Positions 8,235-17,188 of a DNA stretch of 64,000 nucleotides are shown here, in pieces. The stretch is taken from assembly GCF_001683795.1 (NCBI RefSeq), contig NZ_LIGX01000001.1, positions 62,001 through 126,000 on the forward strand, read 5' to 3'. The position numbers and the translations under genes were made by a program. The stretch is from Neoakkermansia glycaniphila (GTDB lineage: Bacteria > Verrucomicrobiota > Verrucomicrobiia > Verrucomicrobiales > Akkermansiaceae). The notes beneath the pieces were generated by a model that did no database searches, was not told the origin of the DNA, and saw nothing but the letters and a program-made list of their open reading frames with translations. Numbering within the stretch: position 1 is the stretch's first letter; every line of letters starts with the position of its first letter.

Positions 8235-10478
8235 TTACGGCTTGACCGTGACCGCCGAAGCCGGAGTCATCTCCAGCTTGCAGCTGTCGATCGTCCATGC
8301 GGGGCGGTTCACCTTATTGCCTTCGATCAGCACATCCGCGCAGCGGCGGAGGATGAAAGGCTTCGTGTTCCAGCTGCGGTACTTATCGTCGTACGTCACC
8401 TTATTGTCCCGGAAAACGAGATCCTTCGTCGAAATGGCGAATACCAGCGGCACGTTCTGCGTCACGAACTCATTGCCCTCGATCAGCACATTGTGGTGGT
8501 AGTATTCCTTCTGATTCGCCAAATCCTTCACTTCTGGATAAATGGCAATAATGCCTTCCGTGAACTGGTAGCGCGACGTCAGATTATGCAGGAACCTGTT
8601 ATTCCGGATCACCACATCCATGCAGCGGCCGCTCTCGTACCAGCCTTGCGCATCCCCGGCCAAAAGAATGGCGGAACCGGAAGAATGGTCGAACAGATTA
8701 TTCTCCACGACCACCTTCTTCGGCGTGGTGAACAGGGAACCCCGGGCGCGATTGTTGCGGATGGTATTGCCATTGAAAACCACGGAAGGATAATAATCCG
8801 CATTCTCCACGGCATCTCCGGCCTTCACTCCGGCAGGCAGATCTCCTTCCAGCGTAACCAGCAATTCGTTCGTATTGAGCTTGCGAACGGATTTCACCTT
8901 CGCCGTGCTGCCGTTCTCCAACGTGCGCCCCGAGATGAAACAGAGATTTTCACCCGGCAGGAACACCTCGAACCCGACGGCCTGATAATGCATATAGCGG
9001 CATTTGATCGTATTAGGGGAAACGATTTCCTTAATCGACAAACAAGTCGAATGCACATTGATCGCATCGTCCATCATCCCTTCGTACAGGGCTCCCTCCA
9101 CCTTGATCAAGCCTTTCGTATTGGAAAAATGCGTCGCATCCGCACTGGCCGTGTACACCCGCTCCGAACCGGGGCGAATCACGCAACCGCCACCGTGGAT
9201 GGTCACATTCTCGCACCGCTGCGCCAGCAGAGCCATCCCCTGCGAGCAGTGGAAGGGCACATCGTTCAGCACGGTATCGCTCGCACGGTAAATCACCATC
9301 GCGGGGTGAGGGCGTCCCCAGTTGCGGAGCACCAGCGTATCGCCCGGCTTCAACCCGCGGGCCTGCGTATCCCACTCCATCCGCACATTGCCGTTCTCCA
9401 GCTGTTCGCAGCGGCCATTCCATGAAATATCGCTCGTATCGGGGGCGATATGCAGCGTATCCTTCTGGAATGCCATGGCCGTCTGAATGCCCGACCTGCT
9501 GCCGTCGTCGTAAATGGCTTCAAACCTCCCGTTCTTCACTTCGTATGGAAACAGCTTCCTGTCCAGAGAAAGCTCCGTACTGCCGCCCTCGTTCTTCACG
9601 ATGCGGCCTTCCGAATAGAAGGGCCGCGCATAGTCGATTCCGATGCCTTCCACCTTCACGCCGCTGCTGTCCATCACCAGAAAAGGCATCATCCGGCCAT
9701 GAAACACGAACACGGAACCGTTCCCCTTCAACGTCACATTCTGCAGATCCACCATCGGCACGCCGACGGGGTGAATCTCCGGCTGGTCGTGGTTCGACAC
9801 ATGGAAACTCATCTCCAGCGCCTCCTCACGGTCGAAATGGTATTCGCCCTTCGGCAGCTCGATCACCACCGGCCTTGAACCGCCCGCCTTGCGAGCGGCG
9901 GAGATGGCCGCGCGCAAAGCCTTGCCCGCGCCCTTCCCTTCGCCGGGTTTGATGCCGAAATCGGCCGCAGAAATGCGCACCGGGGCATCGCCGGCTGCAC
10001 GCTGACCTTCCTTCCATGCAAGATCGACCCAGTCGGCGTGGTCGTTATCGCTGTTCTCTACCCAGTGAGCCATCAGGTACAGCTTGCGGGCTCCTGCAGG
10101 CAAAGCCACCTTGAACGCCTCGGCAGGCATGCCCTTCTTCATCACGGCGGACTGCCACAACACGGACGAACCGTCCATCACACGGAACTGAACAGAACCG
10201 CCTTTCGCCTCGTCGTCGATGCCGCAGGCGCCTTCCAGCACGGCGGCTGCCGCAGGCACATCCACCGGGATCATACTGATGGCATGCGTGCCGATACCGG
10301 AGGCGTACACCTTGCCGCCGATGGTCAGCGGCTTGCCTTCGACGGAAACATCACGGCGAGCCTCCCCCCACGTCTGGCGGGTCATCACGAGATCCTGATC
10401 CGAAACAACGGGCGGCAGCGCAGCGCCGGCTGCCGTACCGGCACAGGCGCACATACTCAAAAACCATGTACGAAGCAT
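8235..10478 (-). CDS. GH110-type exo-alpha-1,3-galactosidase with N-terminal NPCBM domain
   Basis: This secreted glycoside hydrolase of 747 residues likely removes terminal alpha-1,3-linked galactose (blood group B or linear alpha-Gal epitopes) from mucin glycans. After a signal peptide (1-19) comes an NPCBM carbohydrate-binding domain (about 24-157; ASGIGTHA and VSVEGKPLTIGG are typical). A right-handed parallel beta-helix follows, with many N-rich turns. The acidic pair in GMMDDAINVH (Asp470-Asp471) matches the GH110 catalytic region. The ATG at 10478 was chosen because it starts the signal peptide; the frame is open to 10544, next to the upstream terminator. The upstream genes encode a sodium/sugar symporter and galactokinase, which fits release, uptake and phosphorylation of galactose. 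Confidence 0.9.
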   Translation of the reverse strand: MLRTWFLSMCACAGTAAGAALPPVVSDQDLVMTRQTWGEARRDVSVEGKPLTIGGKVYASGIGTHAISMIPVDVPAAAAVLEGACGIDDEAKGGSVQFRVMDGSSVLWQSAVMKKGMPAEAFKVALPAGARKLYLMAHWVENSDNDHADWVDLAWKEGQRAAGDAPVRISAADFGIKPGEGKGAGKALRAAISAARKAGGSRPVVIELPKGEYHFDREEALEMSFHVSNHDQPEIHPVGVPMVDLQNVTLKGNGSVFVFHGRMMPFLVMDSSGVKVEGIGIDYARPFYSEGRIVKNEGGSTELSLDRKLFPYEVKNGRFEAIYDDGSRSGIQTAMAFQKDTLHIAPDTSDISWNGRCEQLENGNVRMEWDTQARGLKPGDTLVLRNWGRPHPAMVIYRASDTVLNDVPFHCSQGMALLAQRCENVTIHGGGCVIRPGSERVYTASADATHFSNTKGLIKVEGALYEGMMDDAINVHSTCLSIKEIVSPNTIKCRYMHYQAVGFEVFLPGENLCFISGRTLENGSTAKVKSVRKLNTNELLVTLEGDLPAGVKAGDAVENADYYPSVVFNGNTIRNNRARGSLFTTPKKVVVENNLFDHSSGSAILLAGDAQGWYESGRCMDVVIRNNRFLHNLTSRYQFTEGIIAIYPEVKDLANQKEYYHHNVLIEGNEFVTQNVPLVFAISTKDLVFRDNKVTYDDKYRSWNTKPFILRRCADVLIEGNKVNRPAWTIDSCKLEMTPASAVTVKP

Positions 10479-10549
10479 TCCATGAATACGCGTGCATGCC
10501 CTCCATTCTTTCACCTTTCCGATCATGCCTCTGCGCCCTTTCATGCAAA

Positions 10550-10580
10550 AACCCCGCAGAGACTTGCTCCACGGGGTTTT
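10550..10580 (-). terminator. Terminator after the sodium/sugar symporter gene
   Basis: AAAACCCCG (10550-10558) pairs with CGGGGTTTT (10572-10580) across a 13-base loop, 26 bases after the symporter stop. It separates the galK-symporter transcript from the GH110 gene. Confidence 0.8.
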
Positions 10581-10605
10581 CCAAAGATCGGATAAATCCG
10601 GTTCT

Positions 10606-12918
10606 TTACCAGAACTTCCAGTAAAGAAGAAGCGTACAGATAATCACGAATACGCCGAAGACCTTGGCCTTCGAAGACGATTCGAGGCTGACTTCGTTCT
10701 TGGCAGGCAGCACGATGGCTTCGCCGCCACGGGCTGCATTCACGATGGTGAAGATGAGGCCGACCACCACGATCACGCCGAAGCAGACCGCCATGCGGTT
10801 CAGGAACGCCATATCGGGATAGGCCAGAGCCAGGGAACCGTACAGCACGGCATTGATCACGATACCCATCCAGCCGAAGCAGCGCGGGCACTTCGGCACA
10901 AAGAAGCCGAAGAGGAACACGCACAGCGCACCGGGGCTCAGGTAGCCCTGGAACTCCTGAATGTAGTTGAAGATGCCGTTGAACGACGGACTGCCGAGGA
11001 ACGGAGCGATCATGAAGGCGATCAGGGCGCAGATGAGCACGCCGAACTTGCCGAAACGCACCAGAGAACGGGACGAGGCATCCTTGCGGAGCTTGTTGTA
11101 AATATCCATCGTGAGGATGGTCGATGCCGAGTTCAGCATCGAAGCCAGCGAGGACACCACCGCACCGAACAGGGCGGCCAGCACGAACCACGTCCAGCCC
11201 GTACCGGGCAGAAGCTTCTTGAGCAGCGTCGGGAAGGAAGCATCGTAGTCGAAGCCGACCAGCTTATCCGTCACGGCGTAGGTTTTGTCGTCCTTCTTGG
11301 CTTTCTTCACGAACTCTTCATTGATCTTGACGATCGGCTTGATGAGCTGGGAACGCTGTGCCATGGTCGTCGACTCGTCGGCCACGTCGGCCTGCAGGGC
11401 GGAAATGGCCGTATCCAGTTCCTTGACGACATCGGGAGACGCCTTCATCAACTCGGCGTTCTTCTTCACGAAAGCACAACCCTCCGTGGAATTCTCCATG
11501 AGATAGCTGTCCGTCACATGAATCACGGTCACGGCCCTTTTCTCGCTATTCTCGAGCTTCTTCATTTCGACGGCGTTCTTCACCACGGCTTCCGCACGGA
11601 GATCGTCACGGTACAGATTGTAGGCGAGAATGCCGGGAATCACCACCACGAACGGAATGATCAGCTTCAGGAAAGCGGCGAACACGATGCCGAGCTGGCC
11701 TTCGGCAAGGGATTTGGAAGCCAGCGTGCGCTGCATGATGTACTGGTTCAGGCCCCAGTAGAAGAAGTTCGGGATCCAGAGGCCGATGCAAAGAGCCGTC
11801 CAGGGAATATCCGGATCGTTTTCGGGACGGGCCATGTGAAGCTTGCCGCCGGCGCTGTTCACCCCATCGACCACATCGCCCGCATTGAGCTGCATCAGGC
11901 GGCTCCACGCATCGGCATCCTTGAGGGAATCGACGGTCGCACCGGAATTGGCGGAAGCGGAATGGATCAAGTGAGCCGGATCGGCGGAACCGAGAGCCTG
12001 CATGGCGAGGTAGGCCACCACACCGCCGCCCACGATGAGGCCCGCGCCCCAGATGAGGTCGGTCCAGGCACAGGCCTTCAGGCCGCCCACGAACACATAG
12101 ATGGTGCCGCAGAGGGCGATGATGATACAGCCGATCAGGATCGGCCACGGGAACGCGATGCCAGCAAGGCCGAGCTCAAACGAACCCATGTCGCTGCTGA
12201 AGAAGAAGACGGAAATCACCTTCGCGCCGGAGTAGATCACACCTGCCGTCGGCACGCCGACGAGAATGACGAGAGTCGCCAGAGCCATGATGGCGCGGGC
12301 TCCCGTATTGTAGCGGTATTCGAGGAATTCCGGAATGGTGTACACACCGCCGCGCAAAAGCTTGGGCAGGAAGAAGAAGGCAACGACGACGAGCGTGATG
12401 GCCGCAAGCCATTCATAGGAGGCGATGGCCATGCCGAGCCAGTCGGCGGCCTTGCCCGACATGCCGACGAACTGCTCCGTCGAGATATTGGCGGCGATCA
12501 GGGAGAAGCCGACGAGCCACCAGGACAGGCCACGGCCTGCAAGGAAGTAGTCGGACGCGCCCTTGTCCGTGTCTTCGCTGTCTTTTTCATCACGGCTTTT
12601 CCAGATGCCGAGGAAAATGACGCCGATGACGACGACGCAGAACACGATGGCTTCCCACACGGAAATCATGGGTTGCTTGTTGGCTTCGACGGCAGGAACC
12701 GGAGCAGCCTTGGCTTCAGCGGTTGCCGCCTGTTCCACAACGGCCGCAGCAGGTGCGGGCTGTGCGGCAGCCGGAGCGGCGGCAGGTGCCGCAGGCGCAG
12801 TTTCGGCCGCTACTGCCTGCACCGGAGCCGGATCGACCGGAGCGGGTGCAGCTTCCTGAGCCCATGCGCCCATCCCGACGAGGGAGAGGAGGCCCAATGC
12901 GAGTTTGATCTTGTTCAT
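10606..12918 (-). CDS. Sodium:solute symporter (SSS family, galactose/glucose type) with unusual N-terminus
   Basis: This 770-residue SSS-family transporter is likely the sodium-coupled importer for galactose made outside the cell. The core begins near residue 85 (ISVWEAIVFCVVVIGVIFLGIW) and contains the family signatures DYFLAGRGLSWW and ANISTEQFVG. Two additions are unusual. A cleavable-looking signal peptide (ALGLLSLVGMGAWA) is followed by about 60 residues rich in Ala and Pro before the first core helix. A hydrophilic insert of about 135 residues (about 431-566) lies between core helices. It follows galK by 27 bases and the two form one operon. Confidence 0.9.
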   Translation of the reverse strand: MNKIKLALGLLSLVGMGAWAQEAAPAPVDPAPVQAVAAETAPAAPAAAPAAAQPAPAAAVVEQAATAEAKAAPVPAVEANKQPMISVWEAIVFCVVVIGVIFLGIWKSRDEKDSEDTDKGASDYFLAGRGLSWWLVGFSLIAANISTEQFVGMSGKAADWLGMAIASYEWLAAITLVVVAFFFLPKLLRGGVYTIPEFLEYRYNTGARAIMALATLVILVGVPTAGVIYSGAKVISVFFFSSDMGSFELGLAGIAFPWPILIGCIIIALCGTIYVFVGGLKACAWTDLIWGAGLIVGGGVVAYLAMQALGSADPAHLIHSASANSGATVDSLKDADAWSRLMQLNAGDVVDGVNSAGGKLHMARPENDPDIPWTALCIGLWIPNFFYWGLNQYIMQRTLASKSLAEGQLGIVFAAFLKLIIPFVVVIPGILAYNLYRDDLRAEAVVKNAVEMKKLENSEKRAVTVIHVTDSYLMENSTEGCAFVKKNAELMKASPDVVKELDTAISALQADVADESTTMAQRSQLIKPIVKINEEFVKKAKKDDKTYAVTDKLVGFDYDASFPTLLKKLLPGTGWTWFVLAALFGAVVSSLASMLNSASTILTMDIYNKLRKDASSRSLVRFGKFGVLICALIAFMIAPFLGSPSFNGIFNYIQEFQGYLSPGALCVFLFGFFVPKCPRCFGWMGIVINAVLYGSLALAYPDMAFLNRMAVCFGVIVVVGLIFTIVNAARGGEAIVLPAKNEVSLESSSKAKVFGVFVIICTLLLYWKFW

Positions 12919-12945
12919 ATGATCACAGGTATAAGTAAAAAAGTT

Positions 12946-14124
12946 TTATTTTCTGGAGAGAACCCGGGCACCGTCGCCTGCGCGGGTCACGAGATAAATC
13001 GTCTCGATTCCGGTGGCGGCACGGTAGGCATCCAGCAGTTCCTGGCCGACCTTGTCCACATCCTTCGTCTTCACGAGAGCCACGATGCAGCCGCCGAAGC
13101 CGCCGCCCGTCATGCGTGCGCCGTAGATGGAAGAGGCGGAGGGAATACTGTCGCACAGGGAGACGAGCGTGTCCACCTCGGGGCAGGAAACTTCATAATC
13201 GTCGCGCAGGGAGGCATGGCTTCCGCGCATGGCGACGCCGGCGGCATCCCAGTTGCGCGTGGCGATCGCTCCGGCAAAAGCCTGCACGCGGTTGTTTTCA
13301 CCTACCACGTGGCGGGCGCGGCGGTAGCGCACATCGCCGAGTTCGGCCTTGGCTGCTTCCACCATCTGCAGGTCGGCTTCGCGCAGGGAAGGCACGTTGA
13401 GAATACGGGCGGCTTCTTCGCACTGCTTGCGGCGCTGCCCGTAGGCTCCGTCCGCGAGAGAGTGCTTCACCGCGCTGTCGAGCACGAGCACGGAAACTTC
13501 AGGATCGTCCATCGGAATGAGCTTGTATTCCAGATCGGCGCAGTCGAGCATCAGGGCATGGCCCTTCTTGCCATGGGCGGAGACGAACTGATCCATGATC
13601 CCGCAGGGCACGTTGACGAATTCGTGTTCGACGGCCTGGCCGATCAAAGCCTTGTCCTTCGAGGAAATATCGGCGTCGAACTGGGCGGCGAGAGCCGTAC
13701 AGACGGCCACTTCCAAGGCGGCGCTGGAGGAAAGGCCGCCGCCGCGCGGCACATTGCTGTCGATCAGCATATCGACGGGGCCTACTTCGATGCCGCGGCG
13801 TCCGAGCAGAGCGACCACGCCGCGCACATAGTTGGACCAGAAGGGTTCACCCTTTTCGGAAGCTTCTTCCACGGGGATTTCATAAATGGTATCGCCCAGA
13901 GAGCCGCACCAGCGGTGCTTGCCCGTAGGAGACGGGGCGACGGCAACGACGCAATTGTTTTCAAGAGCCATCGGAAGGACAAACCCGTTATTGTAATCCG
14001 TATGCTCCCCGATGAGGTTCACGCGTCCGGGAGAGGCGGCCACCACTGTCGGCTTATGACCAAAGTATTGTTCAAAATAGGGACTGATTGTCCCCACGTT
14101 GATTTCGCGTTGCTCTAAATCCAT
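12946..14124 (-). CDS. galK: Galactokinase
   Basis: The enzyme phosphorylates galactose at C1 with ATP, the first step of the Leloir pathway. The galactokinase signature GRVNLIGEHTDYNNG (about 33-47) is intact, the GHMP ATP loop GGGLSSSAAL is at 128-137, and the C-terminal GARMTGGGFGGC motif is present. At 392 residues it is of normal length. The open frame runs upstream to 14310, but the family N-terminus begins near the ATG at 14124. A possible promoter (TTGAGT, 18-base spacer, TATAGG) lies just upstream. It is first in an operon with the sodium/sugar symporter. Confidence 0.97.
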   Translation of the reverse strand: MDLEQREINVGTISPYFEQYFGHKPTVVAASPGRVNLIGEHTDYNNGFVLPMALENNCVVAVAPSPTGKHRWCGSLGDTIYEIPVEEASEKGEPFWSNYVRGVVALLGRRGIEVGPVDMLIDSNVPRGGGLSSSAALEVAVCTALAAQFDADISSKDKALIGQAVEHEFVNVPCGIMDQFVSAHGKKGHALMLDCADLEYKLIPMDDPEVSVLVLDSAVKHSLADGAYGQRRKQCEEAARILNVPSLREADLQMVEAAKAELGDVRYRRARHVVGENNRVQAFAGAIATRNWDAAGVAMRGSHASLRDDYEVSCPEVDTLVSLCDSIPSASSIYGARMTGGGFGGCIVALVKTKDVDKVGQELLDAYRAATGIETIYLVTRAGDGARVLSRK

Positions 14125-14133
14125 AGCGGAGTA

Positions 14134-14163
14134 CCTATAACACAAATGAACCCGGCGACTCAA
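14134..14163 (-). promoter_or_regulatory. Possible galK promoter
   Basis: On the minus strand TTGAGT (14163-14158) and TATAGG (14139-14134) are separated by 18 bases. The predicted start of transcription would leave only a few bases before the galK ATG at 14124, so this is tentative. Confidence 0.35.
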
Positions 14164-14240
14164 TCCCAAAGTACGCACCTTGAATAAAATGTTGAGGCTT
14201 CCGCATGATCGGCGGGAAATCAACACCCGGAAAAACCAAC

Positions 14241-14270
14241 AAAAAAAATCCGCAGGGCGAACCCTGCGGA
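14241..14270 (-). terminator. Terminator of the FKBP isomerase gene
   Basis: TCCGCAGGG (14249-14257) pairs with CCCTGCGGA (14262-14270) around a 4-base loop, and eight A residues at 14241-14248 give the T run on the minus strand. Confidence 0.92.
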
Positions 14271-14296
14271 CTGACAAAACGGGAAGGCTGAGAAGC

Positions 14297-15148
14297 TTAC
14301 TTCGCTGCACCCTGCTGCTGGGCTTCGAGAAGCTGCTGCAGCATTTCAGGCGTGAGCTGACCGCCGCCGGCCGGAGGCGTGGCGGGGGAGTTGCCGGGAA
14401 TGATTTCCAGCAATTCGATGTCGAAGATCAGCGTAGAATTCGGCCCGATGATACCGGGACCGGCTTCCTTGTAGGCCAGTTCGGAGGGGATGAACACCTT
14501 CCACTTCGCACCGACAGGCATCGCCTTGAGCGCATCGGTAAAGCCGGGGATCAATTGCAGCTTGAATTCGACGGGCTTTTCCGACTTGTCGAACACGGTG
14601 CCGTCGATCAGGCGGCCTTCGTACATGAGCTTGAAGGTAGGATCGTCCCCATCTTTCTCAACATTGTATTTGACGTCGCCGCCGGGCTTCACCACGATGT
14701 ACTGAACACCGGAAGGAAGGGTCTTCACACCGGGCTTCTTGGCATTTTCCTCCATGAACTTCTTGCCGGCTTCGAGATTGGCCTCGGCCTTGGCTTCATA
14801 GCGTTCGTCCATGCGCTGGCGGAAAATGTCGAGAGCGGGCTCGACTTCCTTCATCTTGTCGTCCACCTTGTTGTTCAGGCCATCCTTGATGCCCTGAAGA
14901 AGGGAGTTCGCGTCCACATCGTCCAGATTGAACGTCGGGATTTCCGCAAGCTGCTGCCCCATGCGGTGGCCGAGGAAATAGCCCACGCGCTGCTTGACAG
15001 TTTCATCGTCCAGCTTGGGGGCTTCCGCTTTCTGTTCCTTATCGGGAGCCGGAGCTGCGGCAGGGGCTGCGGGAGCATCCTGGGCCATGCCATTGAGGGA
15101 GACGGCTGCCAAGGCAGTCGCGCACATCATCTTGCGAATTGTTTTCAT
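14297..15148 (-). CDS. Exported FKBP-type peptidyl-prolyl isomerase (Mip/FkpA-like)
   Basis: This 283-residue periplasmic protein has a signal peptide (cleavage after GMAQ), an Ala/Pro-rich linker, an N-terminal helical dimerisation domain (about 45-140; VGYFLGHRMGQQL) and an FKBP domain (about 155-265). In the FKBP part KLMYEGRLIDGTVFDKS, PGFTDALKAMPVGAKWKVFIPSELAY and IFDIELLEI are the usual blocks. It would assist folding of exported proteins. After the catalytic domain a Pro/Gly/Gln-rich tail follows. Confidence 0.93.
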   Translation of the reverse strand: MKTIRKMMCATALAAVSLNGMAQDAPAAPAAAPAPDKEQKAEAPKLDDETVKQRVGYFLGHRMGQQLAEIPTFNLDDVDANSLLQGIKDGLNNKVDDKMKEVEPALDIFRQRMDERYEAKAEANLEAGKKFMEENAKKPGVKTLPSGVQYIVVKPGGDVKYNVEKDGDDPTFKLMYEGRLIDGTVFDKSEKPVEFKLQLIPGFTDALKAMPVGAKWKVFIPSELAYKEAGPGIIGPNSTLIFDIELLEIIPGNSPATPPAGGGQLTPEMLQQLLEAQQQGAAK

Positions 15149-15259
15149 GTGATATCAGGAATGAATTCTTGAAGGTTGTAGGTGAGACATTGAATCACGT
15201 CCCACGTTCAAATAAAAGAAGAAAATACGCAATATCCGGCACAGGCCGCACAACGACGC

Positions 15260-15287
15260 AAAAAAGGCCGCAGCTTGTGCTGCGGCC
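15260..15287 (-). terminator. Terminator of the RRM protein gene
   Basis: GGCCGCAGC (15266-15274) pairs with GCTGCGGCC (15279-15287), with six A residues before it giving a minus-strand T run. Confidence 0.92.
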
Positions 15288-15311
15288 CGGTAAAAAACGA
15301 GAGGAACGGAA

Positions 15312-15908
15312 TCAAACGTCGTCCGGATCGAACCCGGCCGGCTCCTGGCGATCGGCGGGCTGCCTGTCGTCCTGGCGTTCCTGCCTTTCGTTGGCGGCGC
15401 TCACCATGAGCTCGCGGCCCATGAAGGGCTGGCCATGAAGAACTTCCACGCAGCGGGCAGCATCGCCCATCTGGTACATTTCCACAAAGCCGTAGCCCTT
15501 GGACTTGTGCGTGCGGGGGTTGTAGATGATTTCCACGCTCTTGACATCGCCGATACCCTTGAACAGTTCTTCGATATCGACTTCCGAAGCTTCGTAGGAG
15601 AGATTGCCGATGTACAGGCGGGGGCTGGAAGTCGGAGCCTTGGAGAAGGAGGCGCGGCGTTCCTTCTGCGGGGGCCTTGATTCGCCGGCGACCCGCGTAT
15701 TGGTGCGGGGAGCGCTGCGCTTCACGGGCGGGGCCGGCTTGTAGAGGCCGATCGCCTTCAGCAGCTTCTGCCAGAAAGTCAGTTTGACGGGAGGCTGTTC
15801 CGGGCGAGGCATGCGGTGGCTTCCTTCGCCACGGCGGTAGTTGCTCTTGTTGTAGGAGCGACGGCGGGAACCCTGCCCTTGTCTTCCATGTGTTTGGTGT
15901 TGCGACAT
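15312..15908 (-). CDS. RNA-binding protein with one RRM domain
   Basis: A basic, Arg/Gln-rich N-terminal half (about residues 1-95) precedes a single RNA-recognition motif. RNP2 reads LYIGNL and RNP1 reads KGYGFVEM; the spacing is that of bacterial Rbp-type RRM proteins. The C-terminus is again charged and probably disordered. The ATG at 15908 was chosen over 15944 because bacterial RRM proteins do not carry the longer leader and the sequence MSQHQTHGRQ fits the basic tail. It likely binds and remodels single-stranded RNA; the target is unknown. Confidence 0.85.
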   Translation of the reverse strand: MSQHQTHGRQGQGSRRRSYNKSNYRRGEGSHRMPRPEQPPVKLTFWQKLLKAIGLYKPAPPVKRSAPRTNTRVAGESRPPQKERRASFSKAPTSSPRLYIGNLSYEASEVDIEELFKGIGDVKSVEIIYNPRTHKSKGYGFVEMYQMGDAARCVEVLHGQPFMGRELMVSAANERQERQDDRQPADRQEPAGFDPDDV

Positions 15909-16148
15909 GTTATCGTTGGAATATGGTGTTTTGGTCGGTTGCACTGGCCGGGATGCTCATGCAAGGATACCCGGCATTTGGGGCTTCAGATACCGCTGCA
16001 TACGCGGCACGGCGCGGAAAGGGAGAGACGCATGACAATACCTAACATACGCTTATTCCCGCGGAAGCTTGCTCATGCTACCCCATCGCGTCAGGATGGC
16101 AAGCACGCTTCGAGTCATCCGGCCGGAAAAAAATCGACACCCCGCATC

Positions 16149-16706
16149 TTACCAATCGACGGCGATTTTGACGATATTTCCGTTCCTGTCGTCGTAGAGG
16201 ACATAACCGTTCTCAACCCCGAAACGGTGCACGGCCATCGTCACCTTCACATCGTAGCAGCAATAGTAGGCAATATCGATCAGCTTCGACACTTCCTTCG
16301 TCTGCTCGTACTCGGCCCACCATTTGAGGGCATCCGTACCTTCCGCCGTCTTCGTCAGGCCGAGGCTGGCCGTCGCGACGGAATCGAGCTTGAGGCGATG
16401 GCCGATTTTTTCCGACAAATCGGTGCAAAGGTCGAGGTTGCGCGTCATCTCGCCGATATTCCACAAGGTATGGGGCTGCACGACGCCGTAGTCGAAGCCG
16501 ACGTGGTTGTACCCGACGACGAGATCCGCCCCGCGGAGCTGGTCGATCAGCGCACCGGTTTCCTCTTCGGTATAAATCCTGTATTCGTCGAGTTTCGTCG
16601 AATAGGTGACGGAGACGGAAATACCCATCTTGGCCGTCTGGTGCCAGCCGCCCACCTGGGCAGCCGAACGGCGCGTTTCCAAGTCGAAATAGACGATATC
16701 TTGCAT
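16149..16706 (-). CDS. RNase H-fold (DEDD exonuclease-like) protein
   Basis: The 185-residue protein has the acidic pattern of DEDD nucleases. IVYFDLETRR gives D and E of motif I, VVGYNHVGFDYG resembles motif II, and YYCCYDVKVT supplies the last Asp. It therefore looks like a 3'-5' exonuclease/ribonuclease H-like domain of the type found in stand-alone bacterial proteins. It starts 5 bases after trmL and ends the transferase-trmL operon. Whether it acts on RNA or DNA cannot be told. Confidence 0.7.
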   Translation of the reverse strand: MQDIVYFDLETRRSAAQVGGWHQTAKMGISVSVTYSTKLDEYRIYTEEETGALIDQLRGADLVVGYNHVGFDYGVVQPHTLWNIGEMTRNLDLCTDLSEKIGHRLKLDSVATASLGLTKTAEGTDALKWWAEYEQTKEVSKLIDIAYYCCYDVKVTMAVHRFGVENGYVLYDDRNGNIVKIAVDW

Positions 16707-16711
16707 GGCGT

Positions 16712-17173
16712 TTATCGAGGTAGGGACAAGCGGCGCATCCCTTCGTAAAGGACGACGGCCACGGCGGTGGAAAGATTCAGGCTGCGGGCATGCTCCCCGC
16801 TCATGGGGATGCGCAGGGCGGTCTCAGGATGTCCGTATATCCAGCTCTCGGGCAGGCCGCGGGACTCGGGGCCGAACACGAAGTAATCTCCATCCCTGAT
16901 CGGCGCATCCCAGTGCGCCACGCTGGCCTTGGTGGAGAGGTACCAGAAACGGGCGTCCGGATCGGCCGCGGCACAAAGCTCATCCAGCGAATCCCACAGG
17001 TGAAGATCCACATACTGCCAGTAATCCAGCCCCGTGCGGCGGATATGCTTCTCGTCCAGGCTGAAACCCAGCGGCTTGATGAGATGCAGAGCCGAGTTTG
17101 TCGCGACGGCGAGCCTTCCGGCTGCTCCTGCGTTGTGGGGGATTTCTGGCTGAAAGAGGACGATGTGGTACAC
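16712..17173 (-). CDS. trmL: tRNA (cytidine(34)-2'-O)-methyltransferase
   Basis: This 153-residue SPOUT methyltransferase modifies the wobble ribose of tRNA-Leu species using S-adenosylmethionine. Diagnostic blocks are PEIPHNAGAAGRL, LIKPLGFSLDEKHIRRTGLDYW, FGPESRGLP and the C-terminal RSLNLSTAVAVVLYE knot. Length and motifs match TrmL rather than TrmH. It begins 15 bases after the upstream transferase gene. Confidence 0.95.
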   Translation of the reverse strand: MYHIVLFQPEIPHNAGAAGRLAVATNSALHLIKPLGFSLDEKHIRRTGLDYWQYVDLHLWDSLDELCAAADPDARFWYLSTKASVAHWDAPIRDGDYFVFGPESRGLPESWIYGHPETALRIPMSGEHARSLNLSTAVAVVLYEGMRRLSLPR

Positions 17174-17188
17174 GCTTGCTTTTCTGTT

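Noticed and set aside
10492-14118. 1208-codon plus-strand frame
   Set aside because: It is antisense to the symporter and galactokinase genes, both of which are well supported. Composition is that of a shadow.
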